DNA of 8,944 bases, taken from contig CAJYHD010000727.1 in the NCBI GenBank assembly GCA_913773715.1, forward strand, positions 1-8,944, in the 5' to 3' direction. Below, piece by piece: positions 1 to 6,294 of this stretch. The number at the start of each line of letters is the position of its first letter. Positions within the stretch are counted from its first letter, which is position 1. The notes under the pieces were generated by a model. The model was not told where the DNA came from, did no database searches, and saw nothing but the letters and a program-made list of their open reading frames with translations. Origin of the DNA: an uncultured Sphingobium sp. (GTDB lineage: Bacteria; Pseudomonadota; Alphaproteobacteria; Sphingomonadales; Sphingomonadaceae). Made by a program: the position numbers and the translations under genes.

Positions 1-1
1 G

Positions 2-1615
2 CTGAGCGTCATGATCCTCGTCGTGCTGGGATTGTCAGCATGGCTCTATCTGCCGGGTGATCTGGAGGGCGTACCGAAATCCGCGCTCGCCGCGACGCTC
101 TTTGCCTCCAACCTCTGGTTCTTTACCGACACCGGCTATTTCGCAGGCGGTGCGGACGTGAAGCCTTTGCTCCACACCTGGTCGCTGGCCGTCGAGGAGC
201 AATTTTATATCGGCTTTCCGATCCTGCTACTGCTGGTCACACGCTTCGCGCCCAAATGGCGGACGGCGATCATCTGGGCGATCGCTGGCGCGTCGCTCGC
301 GCTCTGCATCGCGATGCGGCGGGATGCGACGGGCTTTGCCTTCTATCTTCTCCCGACGCGTGGATGGGAATTGCTCGCAGGCGGGCTACTGGCGTTGGGG
401 GAGATCGCTCCGGTTCGCCGCAAGCTTTTGCGGGAAGGCATCGCCTGCGCCGGGTTGGCCGCCATCCTCTACGCCGTCACATGTTTCGACAAGGATACGC
501 TGTTTCCGGGGTCGGCCGCGCTCTTACCCGTTCTGGGTGCAGCAGCCCTGATCCATACGGCGCCGGAGACACGGGTTGGGCGACTGCTGGGCGAAGCGCC
601 GCTGGTCGGCATCGGCCTCATCTCCTATTCGCTGTACCTGTGGCATTGGCCGTTCATCGTCCTTGCCGAATATGCGACTGACCTGCCCCTGCGCGGCCCA
701 CTACAGCTTCTTGTTCTCGTCGGTTCGAGCGTTGCGGCATGGCTGAGCTGGCGCTTTGTCGAGCGCCCCTTCCGCGATCGCAGCCGCGTTCCCGCGCCGC
801 GCATCTTCGCTTTCACCGGGATCAGCATCGCCGTCCTCTGCGGACTATCAGCGGCGTTGATCCATGCCGGTCCCTGGCCCTCGCGCTTCTCCCCCGCCGT
901 TCTGGCGCAGATGGCGGGCCGCGACGACATCAGCCCCGAGCGGGGACGCTGCCATGACAGCTTCATGCGCCATGCGCAGCCCTGCGTACTGGGCGCGGCG
1001 GTCAAGCCGAGTGCCATGCTCTGGGGCGACAGCCACGGGGTGGAGATGGCCTATGCCTTGTCGGAACTGCTGGAGGCGAAGGGCGGCGCAATCATCGAGC
1101 GCACAACATCGTCCTGTCCGCCGGTACTTGGCTATCAGGCCAAGGACATCCGATGCGTGCAAGCGAACGACTCCGCGATGAAGGCGTTGCGAGACGATCC
1201 TGCGATCCGCACGGTCTATCTCGCCGCCTTTTGGGCCAATGGCGACTTCGATACGCCTGCTTTTGTCGCGCAACTCGATGAGACGATCCGTGCAATCCGG
1301 GGCCTTGGCCGCGCTGTCGTGATCATCGGGCCGGTGCCGCCTCAGCCCTTCGACGTACCCCGTCATCTGGCGCATCTCGCACAACGAGGCGATCTACGCG
1401 ATGCCCATGGTGTCGAACGACGCTGGGTGAACGATCGCACCATCTATTTGCGCGCGTCCTTCGATCAGTGGCAGCGGCAAGGCGTAAAGCTGATAGACCC
1501 GATCGCAAGGCTCTGCGGCCCTCAATGGTGCGCCATCGAACGAAACGGGCGACCGCTCTACTTCGATTCGCACCATCTGAGCGTCACCGGCGCGCGGCTG
1601 GTCATCGACCGCTAA
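2..1615 (+). CDS. Acyltransferase 3 family protein with C-terminal SGNH domain (5' partial)
   Basis: This is the C-terminal part of an OafA/YrhL-type integral membrane acyltransferase, a family that moves acetyl or other acyl groups onto cell-surface or exported glycans. The reading frame is open to the left edge, so the first ATG (base 11) is probably internal; the family's N-terminal membrane helices and catalytic His region are missing. Counting from that ATG, visible family signatures are HTWSLAVEEQFY (55-66), PTRGWELLAGG (115-125), YSLYLWHWPF (206-215) and FVERPFR (249-255), with about eight hydrophobic segments up to residue 287. A soluble SGNH-hydrolase-like domain follows: WGDSH at 338-342 (Ser341 the likely nucleophile) and DSHH at 519-522 (the Asp/His pair). 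This two-domain layout is typical of O-acetyltransferases of the periplasm. The stop codon lies 3 bases from the end of the convergent gene. The acceptor glycan cannot be told from the sequence. Confidence 0.93.
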   Translation: MSVMILVVLGLSAWLYLPGDLEGVPKSALAATLFASNLWFFTDTGYFAGGADVKPLLHTWSLAVEEQFYIGFPILLLLVTRFAPKWRTAIIWAIAGASLALCIAMRRDATGFAFYLLPTRGWELLAGGLLALGEIAPVRRKLLREGIACAGLAAILYAVTCFDKDTLFPGSAALLPVLGAAALIHTAPETRVGRLLGEAPLVGIGLISYSLYLWHWPFIVLAEYATDLPLRGPLQLLVLVGSSVAAWLSWRFVERPFRDRSRVPAPRIFAFTGISIAVLCGLSAALIHAGPWPSRFSPAVLAQMAGRDDISPERGRCHDSFMRHAQPCVLGAAVKPSAMLWGDSHGVEMAYALSELLEAKGGAIIERTTSSCPPVLGYQAKDIRCVQANDSAMKALRDDPAIRTVYLAAFWANGDFDTPAFVAQLDETIRAIRGLGRAVVIIGPVPPQPFDVPRHLAHLAQRGDLRDAHGVERRWVNDRTIYLRASFDQWQRQGVKLIDPIARLCGPQWCAIERNGRPLYFDSHHLSVTGARLVIDR

Positions 1616-1618
1616 GCG

Positions 1619-2512
1619 TCACTCCGCCGCGAGCAATGCGTCGTCGCGCGGCAATTCTTCCGCCATCGCAAGCGCCAGATTGGTGACGAAGGCGCGCATC
1701 CGATCCAGCCCCGGCCCTGGCCGGTCAAGCGTGACATCGAGATAATGGCTGCGATCGATTTCGACCTGAATGGCGTGCATGTCGCGCTCGGGCCGACCGT
1801 GCCGCTCGATCATATGATCGCCCGCGTAAGGGTGGTTCTGCGCGGACGGGAAGCCGTGGCCCTGCCCGATGTCGGCAGCCAGTTGCACCAGCCGTCCCGA
1901 CGCGCTCCGCCCGAAGCGATCGCCGAAGATCAGCACCGGCGTGGCGACGCCGGGCGATGCGGGCGGCAGCGGCGGCATGGAATGAAGATCGATCAAAATG
2001 GCGTGGCCATGCGCCTCCCGCGCTGCCCGCATCAACTGCGTCACTGCGGCATGATAGGGACGATGGATCGTTTCGATCCGCCCGCGCACATCTTCCCACG
2101 CGAAAGGGCTGCGCCAGAGATCCGGTGCGCCCGGCAGGCGGCGGGGGAGAAGCCCCAGTCCGCCACGCAGCTTTGCGCTTGACTGGAGCGGCTGTCCGAG
2201 CGGCAGGCCGCTGACCATGCCGGGGTCGATCTCCCGCTCGTGCCGGTTGAGGTCGATCGTCGCCCGTGCCGCGCGCGCCACCAACACGGTAAAGCCGCTA
2301 TCGATCAGCGGGTGGACCAGCAAGTCCGCCCAGCGATCCTCCAGCCGCCGTAACACTTCAGGCCGCACCCGCGCTTTCGCCAGCAGTTCGGGCGGATAAT
2401 CACGTCCGGCATGCGGTACCGACAGGATGACAGGAGACGTGGGAACGGCGGGTCCGTAGCGGTCGAAGCCTGCCAGGCTTTCCGCTGGCGGGCGTGGCGC
2501 AAGATGCTCCAA
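1619..2512 (-). CDS. N-formylglutamate amidohydrolase
   Basis: Predicted to hydrolyse N-formyl-L-glutamate to glutamate and formate, the last step of one histidine-degradation route (HutG type), in the cytoplasm. Counting from the chosen start (297 aa), family motifs are SVPHAG (31-36), DLNR (87-90), DLHSMP (175-180), GDRFG (197-201), YAGDHMIERHG (229-239) and QVEIDRSHYLD (249-259); the His, Asp and Glu residues in these are plausible metal and substrate ligands. I chose the TTG at 2512-2510 because an AAAGGAG sequence (2518-2524 on this strand) sits 5 bases before it. The upstream ATGs at 2581 and 2569 have no ribosome binding site, and the 23 residues they would add look non-coding. No other hut gene is in the window, so the physiological role is open; family members also act on other formyl-amino acids. 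It is divergent from cpdR, a pairing I recall in other alphaproteobacteria but cannot check here. Confidence 0.9.
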   Translation of the reverse strand: MEHLAPRPPAESLAGFDRYGPAVPTSPVILSVPHAGRDYPPELLAKARVRPEVLRRLEDRWADLLVHPLIDSGFTVLVARAARATIDLNRHEREIDPGMVSGLPLGQPLQSSAKLRGGLGLLPRRLPGAPDLWRSPFAWEDVRGRIETIHRPYHAAVTQLMRAAREAHGHAILIDLHSMPPLPPASPGVATPVLIFGDRFGRSASGRLVQLAADIGQGHGFPSAQNHPYAGDHMIERHGRPERDMHAIQVEIDRSHYLDVTLDRPGPGLDRMRAFVTNLALAMAEELPRDDALLAAE

Positions 2513-2564
2513 CGATGCTCCTTTCGACCGGCAACCACAAAATAGGTTACCTGGGTGGATAATC

Positions 2565-2591
2565 TTCATATCTTGTCGCATAGAATGTCCA
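2565..2591 (-). promoter_or_regulatory. Possible promoter of the N-formylglutamate amidohydrolase gene
   Basis: On the minus strand TGGACA (2586-2591, five of six matches to the -35 consensus) is followed after 15 bases by TATGAA (2565-2570, four of six matches to the -10 consensus). Transcription would then begin near 2558, downstream of both ATG candidates and upstream of the strong ribosome binding site at 2518-2524, which fits the TTG start. The spacer is shorter than the usual 17 bases, so this is only a candidate. Confidence 0.3.
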
Positions 2592-2641
2592 GCGATGCCA
2601 CCCCGCCGGGGCGGCCGCGAAGGGACGTATCTTAAAAAGCC

Positions 2642-3019
2642 ATGGTTCGCATTCTGCTAGCGGAAGATGATGACAGCATGCGCGCTTACCTCGCCCGCGC
2701 GCTGGAGCGTACCGGTTATGAGGTCGTCGCGGTATCCACCGGCGCGGAGGCCGTGCCGCATATCGACAGCGACCGCTTCGACCTGTTGCTGACCGACATC
2801 GTCATGCCGGAAATGGACGGCATCGAACTGGCACAGCATGCGGCCTCCGTCGCGCCGGACATGCGTGTCATGTTCATCACCGGCTTCGCCGCCGTGACGC
2901 TGAAGGCGGGCAAGGCGGTGCCGCAGGCGAAGGTCTTGTCCAAGCCGTTCCACCTGCGCGATCTGGTGCTGGAGGTCGAACGCATGTTCGGCAACGAAAG
3001 CCTGACCGGCCTCAATTAA
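2642..3019 (+). CDS. cpdR: CpdR-type single-domain response regulator
   Basis: A 125-residue protein made of a receiver domain alone, with no output domain. Receiver landmarks are present: acidic pocket Glu8/Asp9/Asp10, phosphoacceptor Asp52 in LLLTDIVMPEMDG, Thr80 in MFITGFAAV and Lys101 in LSKPFHLRDL. The ITGFAAV and VLSKPFHLR stretches are characteristic of alphaproteobacterial CpdR. In Caulobacter, unphosphorylated CpdR primes the ClpXP protease and drives turnover of cell-cycle proteins, including the phosphodiesterase PdeA and, with other adaptors, CtrA; the CckA-ChpT phosphorelay switches it off by phosphorylation. That role is inferred here from similarity. The gene lacks a clear Shine-Dalgarno sequence: GAAGGGA (2619-2625) is 16 bases from the ATG, and a TATCTT box at 2628-2633 is only 8 bases from it, so a very short leader or leaderless mRNA is possible. 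It ends 6 bases from the end of convergent dctA. Confidence 0.9.
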   Translation: MVRILLAEDDDSMRAYLARALERTGYEVVAVSTGAEAVPHIDSDRFDLLLTDIVMPEMDGIELAQHAASVAPDMRVMFITGFAAVTLKAGKAVPQAKVLSKPFHLRDLVLEVERMFGNESLTGLN

Positions 3020-3025
3020 GCGGCG

Positions 3026-4390
3026 TCACCCTTCGACCACTTGCTCCATGTCCGGCGTAAGCGGCATGGGACGCCCCGCCATCGCCGCGTTGAATCGGTC
3101 ACGGTCCAACCCCTTCTCCCATGCCGATACGACAATTGTAGCAACGGCGTTGCCGATGAAGTTGGTCAGGCTGCGGCATTCACTCATGAACCGATCGACG
3201 CCCAGGATGAGCGTCATACCCGCCACAGGCACCGACGGTACGATGGAGAGCGTCGCGGCCAGCGTGATGAAGCCCGCGCCCGTAACGCCCGCAGCTCCCT
3301 TCGATGAGACCATAGCGACCAGCAGCAAAAGAATCTGCTGCTCCAGGCTTAGATGGACGTTGCACGCCTGCGCAATGAACAGGGCTGCCAGCGTCATGTA
3401 GATGTTGGTACCGTCGAGATTGAAGCTGTAACCCGTCGGCACGACTAGCCCGACGACCGACTTGCGGCAACCGGCACGCTCCATCTTCTCAATGAGGCTG
3501 GGCAACGCGGCCTCCGACGAGGAGGTGCCGAGAACGAGCAGCAACTCCGCTTTCAGATAACGGATGAGGTGCAGGATGTTGAAGCCAGCGAACCAGCCGA
3601 CGATGCCGAGTACGCCCAGCACGAACAGCAGCGAGGTGAGATAGAAGGTCGCGACCAGCCCGGCGAGATTGGCGAGTGTGCCGACGCCATATTCACCGAT
3701 GGTGAACGCCATGGCACCGAACGCACCGATCGGCGCGGCCTTCATCAGCAGCGCGACCAGCTTGAAGATCGCATGACTTGCCGATTCCAGCACGGTCATC
3801 AGCGGACGTGCCTTCTCTCCAATCATCGTCATCGCGATGCCGAAGAGGATGGCGACGAACAACACTTGTAGAATATTGCCATCCGCCACGGCCGAGATTA
3901 GCGTGGAGGGAATTATGCCGAGCAGAAAGCCGGTCAGCGTGCTCTCATGCGCCTTGTGCGCGTAATCCGCGACGCGGCCCGCATCCAGCGTCGCCGGATC
4001 GATGTTGAGGCCTGCGCCCGGCTGAACGACATTGGCGACGATGAGGCCGACGACCAGCGCCAATGTCGAGAAGGTCAGGAAATAGCCGAACGCCTTGGCC
4101 GCTACCCGCCCGATAGCACCCAGTTCCTTCATGCCCGCAATGCCGGTGACGATGGTCAGGAAGATCACCGGCGCGATGATCATCTTCACCAGCTTGATGA
4201 AGGCTTCGCCCAGCGGCTTCAGCGTCACGCCTACCTCTGGCCAGACATGACCGATCAGCACGCCTAGTGCGATCGCGACAAGCACCTGGACGTAAAGCTG
4301 GCGATAGAAGGGCACGCGCTGCGGCGGCTCTGCGGGCGTTGTCGGCGTTGGCAGCATGATGGTCGGCGTCCCCCTTGTCGCCGCCAGCAT
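3026..4390 (-). CDS. dctA: C4-dicarboxylate:cation symporter, DctA family
   Basis: An inner-membrane transporter of the dicarboxylate/amino acid:cation symporter family (glutamate-transporter fold), probably taking up succinate, fumarate and malate with H+ or Na+. From the chosen start (454 aa, close to the usual DctA length) the signatures are the serine-rich re-entrant loop [10 protein letters not shown] (288-297), [14 protein letters not shown] (319-332), the second re-entrant loop [13 protein letters not shown] (362-374) and [16 protein letters not shown] (399-414). These are the parts that form the substrate and cation sites, and all look intact. The ATG at 4390 follows AGGAGG (4401-4406 on this strand) by 10 bases; an ATG at 4435 has no such site, and one at 4357 is a weaker alternative. 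DctA matches the motifs better than GltP-type glutamate carriers, but substrate is inferred. No dctB/dctD two-component pair is adjacent and I saw no clear sigma-54 promoter. Confidence 0.92.
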   Translation of the reverse strand: MLAATRGTPTIMLPTPTTPAEPPQRVPFYRQLYVQVLVAIALGVLIGHVWPEVGVTLKPLGEAFIKLVKMIIAPVIFLTIVTGIAGMKELGAIGRVAAKAFGYFLTFSTLALVVGLIVANVVQPGAGLNIDPATLDAGRVADYAHKAHESTLTGFLLGIIPSTLISAVADGNILQVLFVAILFGIAMTMIGEKARPLMTVLESASHAIFKLVALLMKAAPIGAFGAMAFTIGEYGVGTLANLAGLVATFYLTSLLFVLGVLGIVGWFAGFNILHLIRYLKAELLLVLGTSSSEAALPSLIEKMERAGCRKSVVGLVVPTGYSFNLDGTNIYMTLAALFIAQACNVHLSLEQQILLLLVAMVSSKGAAGVTGAGFITLAATLSIVPSVPVAGMTLILGVDRFMSECRSLTNFIGNAVATIVVSAWEKGLDRDRFNAAMAGRPMPLTPDMEQVVEG

Positions 4391-4424
4391 ATGAGACGCC
4401 CCTCCTCTGTCCAGAAGAATGTTC

Positions 4425-4441
4425 GGGAAAGACAATTTCCC
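4425..4441. promoter_or_regulatory. Perfect inverted repeat between dctA and tRNA-Val
   Basis: GGGAAA-GACAA-TTTCCC is a perfect 6-bp inverted repeat with a 5-base centre. It lies 18 bases upstream of the dctA ribosome binding site and 45 bases upstream of the tRNA. It could be an operator for dctA, or a hairpin in the dctA leader. It also overlaps a weak tRNA promoter candidate (AAGACA at 4429-4434, 16 bases, TTTTAT at 4451-4456). Function is not known. Confidence 0.3.
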
Positions 4442-4485
4442 GCTTGCGCCTTTTATCGACCCCCGTTATTGGCCCCCTCCACAGT

Positions 4486-4560
4486 GGGCGTGTAGCTCAG
4501 TGGTAGAGCACTGTGTTGACATCGCAGGGGTCGCAAGTTCAATCCTTGCCACGCCCACCA
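4486..4560 (+). tRNA. tRNA-Val (anticodon GAC)
   Basis: A complete 75-base tRNA. The acceptor stem is GGGCGTG paired with CACGCCC; the D arm is GCTC/GAGC; the anticodon stem CTGTG/CGCAG encloses the loop TTGACAT with anticodon GAC at 4518-4520, which reads GUC valine codons; the variable loop is 5 bases; the T arm is GCAAG-TTCAATC-CTTGC. The discriminator base is A and the terminal CCA is encoded (4558-4560). Possible promoters upstream are TTGCGC (4444-4449) with TTATTG (4466-4471), or the pair named under the inverted repeat. A terminator follows directly. Confidence 0.97.
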
Positions 4561-4562
4561 TG

Positions 4563-4600
4563 AAAGCCCCGTCGTCCATTAGACTGGCGGGGCTTTTTGT
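4563..4600 (+). terminator. Rho-independent terminator of tRNA-Val
   Basis: AAAGCCCCG (4563-4571) pairs with CGGGGCTTT (4588-4596) in a 9-bp stem around a 16-base loop, and the T-rich run TTTTTGTTTT follows from 4594. It starts 3 bases after the tRNA CCA end, so the tRNA is a single-gene transcript and the downstream GIY-YIG gene needs its own promoter. Confidence 0.85.
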
Positions 4601-4662
4601 TTTGCTCGCCCGCAAGCGATGTTTTCCGCTCGGCAAATAATGCCCATGCGCTTGCTTTCAAT

Positions 4663-4689
4663 GAGCGATCCGGTGAAAGAGCGATCACC
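4663..4689. repeat. Short direct and inverted repeats upstream of the GIY-YIG gene
   Basis: GAGCGATC occurs at 4663-4670 and again at 4679-4686, exactly 16 bases apart. Overlapping this is an inverted repeat GGTGA (4672-4676) / TCACC (4685-4689). The cluster lies 25 bases before the ATG of the nuclease-like gene, where an operator might be expected. The repeats are short enough to be chance. No convincing -35/-10 pair was found between the tRNA terminator and the gene. Confidence 0.25.
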
Positions 4690-4713
4690 TGCAATCCGCC
4701 ACTACGAGATACT

Positions 4714-5388
4714 ATGAGCAGCGGCTTCGTCTATATCCTGACAAACGAAGCAATGCCCGGCTTCGTCAAGATTGGGTTCACGCAGAAGAATGACGTCGCC
4801 GATCGGGTGAGGCAGCGCGACAACACAGCCGTCCCGATGCCATTTGAAGTTCACTACGCCGCTCAAGTCCCCGATTGCAGGAAGATCGAGCGGACGCTGC
4901 ACTTCGTGTTCGGCGAAAATCGCGCGCGCAAGAATCGCGAATATTTCAGGATCAATCCCGACCTTGCCAAAGCCATCATAGAACTGGTCGCGATTGCACC
5001 TGTCGAATATTCCGACGAGGAGCAGGACATTGATGCGAACGAGCGTACGGAGATCGAGAACACCCGCTCGCGCCGCGAAGTCCGCACCTTCAAAAGCTTG
5101 AATGTGCCGGTGGGGGCAGTCCTTCGCTTTACGAAGGACAACAACGTCACCTGTACCGTCGTTGATGACCGCAAAGTCGATCTGAACGGAAAAGTTGTCA
5201 GCATATCTGCGGCTGCCCTGACCGTGATCAGGCAAATTGGCTATAACTGGGCCACCGTGAACGGCATGGAATATTGGGAATATAATGGCGTAAAATTGTC
5301 AGGCCTCGACGATGATGTCGATGATCTGCCATGTCTGCCAGCAGCATCGAAAGCAGAACTTGTTGCACAAGACGCGCTCGGATTTTGA
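4714..5388 (+). CDS. GIY-YIG (T5orf172/MUG113-type) nuclease-like protein with C-terminal RAMA-like domain
   Basis: A 224-residue protein of two domains. Residues 4-95 resemble the T5orf172/MUG113 branch of the GIY-YIG nucleases: VYIL (6-9) stands for the GIY strand, VKIGFT (18-23) for the YIG strand, Arg31/Arg33 follow on the next helix, and IERTLH (58-63) and NREYF (74-78) carry candidate metal-binding Glu59 and Glu76. An acidic linker (98-115) leads to residues 124-200, which fit the RAMA domain pattern: a PVGAVLRF start, a strand pair around VVDDRKVDLNGKVV, an SAAAL helix, and the hallmark VNGMEYWEYNG (182-192), comparable to the CNGW-x-x-W motif at the C-terminus of CcrM. The tail (199-224) is acidic. 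I chose the ATG at 4714 because it begins the conserved fold; an in-frame ATG at 4597 lies inside the tRNA terminator. The ribosome binding site is weak. GC is low for the region (31/60 at 5161-5220, 28/60 at 5281-5340), which suggests acquisition. A role in restriction is inference. Confidence 0.85.
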   Translation: MSSGFVYILTNEAMPGFVKIGFTQKNDVADRVRQRDNTAVPMPFEVHYAAQVPDCRKIERTLHFVFGENRARKNREYFRINPDLAKAIIELVAIAPVEYSDEEQDIDANERTEIENTRSRREVRTFKSLNVPVGAVLRFTKDNNVTCTVVDDRKVDLNGKVVSISAAALTVIRQIGYNWATVNGMEYWEYNGVKLSGLDDDVDDLPCLPAASKAELVAQDALGF

Positions 5389-5446
5389 CGAAGTGCCCGG
5401 CGAAGGCGGCTTCTAGAATCGCGTTCGTAATGGATTGGAGATTATG

Positions 5447-6277
5447 ATGTTGTTGTGCGGTCGGACTGTTGGCGGATCGGAAAAGCTTTTCGTGATCGCT
5501 GGCCCCTGCGTCATCGAAAGCGAAGCGATGACATTGCGCGTGGCGGAAACGTTGCGGGCGATCGCGGATCGGCTTGGCATCCTGCTGATCTTCAAAAGCT
5601 CATTCGACAAGGCGAATCGCAGTTCGGGCAGTTCGTTCCGCGGCCCTGGGCTTGAGGAAGGCCTGCGCATATTGGAGAAGGCGCGGTCGGAAACGGGGTT
5701 ACCGGTCCTGACCGATGTGCATGACGAGAGCCAGGTCGCGTCGGTTGCGCAGGTCGTCGACGTGCTGCAAACGCCCGCTTTCCTCGCGCGCCAGACCGAC
5801 TTCATCAACGCCGTCGCAGCGAGTGGCAAGCCGGTGAACCTCAAGAAAGCTCAGTTCATGGCGCCGCACGACATGACGAATGTCGTCAGGAAGGCGCGGT
5901 CGGCAGCGGAAGATGCAGGGGTAAACGCGGACGCATTTCTGGTGACGGAGCGCGGCGTCTCGTTCGGCTACAATAATCTGGTGTCCGACATGCGCAGCTT
6001 GGCGATCATGCGCGAAACTGGTTGCCCGGTGGTGTTCGACGCCACGCATTCGGTGCAGCTGCCGGGGGGCCAAGGTGATCGGTCCGGCGGGCAGCGTGAG
6101 TTCGTGCCGGTGTTGGCACAGGCCGCCGTCGCTGTCGGAATTGCCGGGCTGTTCATGGAGACGCACCCCGACCCGGACAATGCGATGTCCGATGGCCCCA
6201 ACGCCTGGCCACTCGATCAGGCAGAGGAATTGCTGACGCGCTTGCTCGCCATCGACGCAATCGTGAAACAGGGCTGA
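5447..6277 (+). CDS. kdsA: 3-deoxy-8-phosphooctulonate synthase (KDO-8-P synthase)
   Basis: Condenses phosphoenolpyruvate with arabinose 5-phosphate to KDO-8-phosphate in the cytoplasm. From the chosen start (276 aa) the TIM-barrel signatures are IAGPCVIES (17-25), [33 protein letters not shown] (His201), METHPDP (Glu238) and SDGPN (Asp249). Cys21 in IAGPC marks the metal-dependent class; metal-independent enzymes such as E. coli KdsA have Asn there. Cys21, His201, Glu238 and Asp249 are the expected metal ligands, and the 37- and 11-residue spacings between the last three match the Aquifex enzyme (His185, Glu222, Asp233) as I recall it. The ATG at 5447 lies 6 bases after TTGGAG (5435-5440); the ATG at 5444 is the alternative. 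The gene follows the GIY-YIG gene by 58 bases with no terminator, so read-through is possible. kdsB starts 17 bases after its stop codon. Confidence 0.95.
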   Translation: MLLCGRTVGGSEKLFVIAGPCVIESEAMTLRVAETLRAIADRLGILLIFKSSFDKANRSSGSSFRGPGLEEGLRILEKARSETGLPVLTDVHDESQVASVAQVVDVLQTPAFLARQTDFINAVAASGKPVNLKKAQFMAPHDMTNVVRKARSAAEDAGVNADAFLVTERGVSFGYNNLVSDMRSLAIMRETGCPVVFDATHSVQLPGGQGDRSGGQREFVPVLAQAAVAVGIAGLFMETHPDPDNAMSDGPNAWPLDQAEELLTRLLAIDAIVKQG

Positions 6278-6294
6278 GCGGAGCCGCGGCGCCC

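Noticed and set aside
2601..2618. CCCCGCCGGGG palindrome running into GCGGCCGC upstream of cpdR
   Set aside because: Short GC-only palindromes are common at this base composition, and the site matches no operator that I know.
2513..2641. CtrA box (TTAA-N7-TTAA) upstream of cpdR
   Set aside because: Searched for because CpdR belongs to the CtrA circuit; only a single TTAA half (2632-2635) is present.
3029..3046. CCCTTCGACCACTTGCTC, similar to the sphingomonad intergenic repeat
   Set aside because: It lies within the dctA coding region, encoding its last residues, and matches the repeat only loosely.
4391..4435. N-terminal extension of DctA from an ATG at 4435
   Set aside because: It would place the strong AGGAGG ribosome binding site inside the coding region; the ATG at 4390 uses it instead.
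4597..4713. N-terminal extension of the GIY-YIG protein from an upstream ATG
   Set aside because: The ATG-side codons lie in the tRNA terminator and the 39 added residues look non-coding; the conserved fold begins at the ATG at 4714.
4702..5235. Minus-strand open frame opposite the GIY-YIG gene
   Set aside because: The plus strand encodes two recognisable domains; the antisense product resembles nothing and has no ribosome binding site that I could see.
4561..5446. Attachment-site duplication of the tRNA-Val 3' end
   Set aside because: No second copy of the T-arm/acceptor sequence was seen downstream of the tRNA, and no integrase gene is present.
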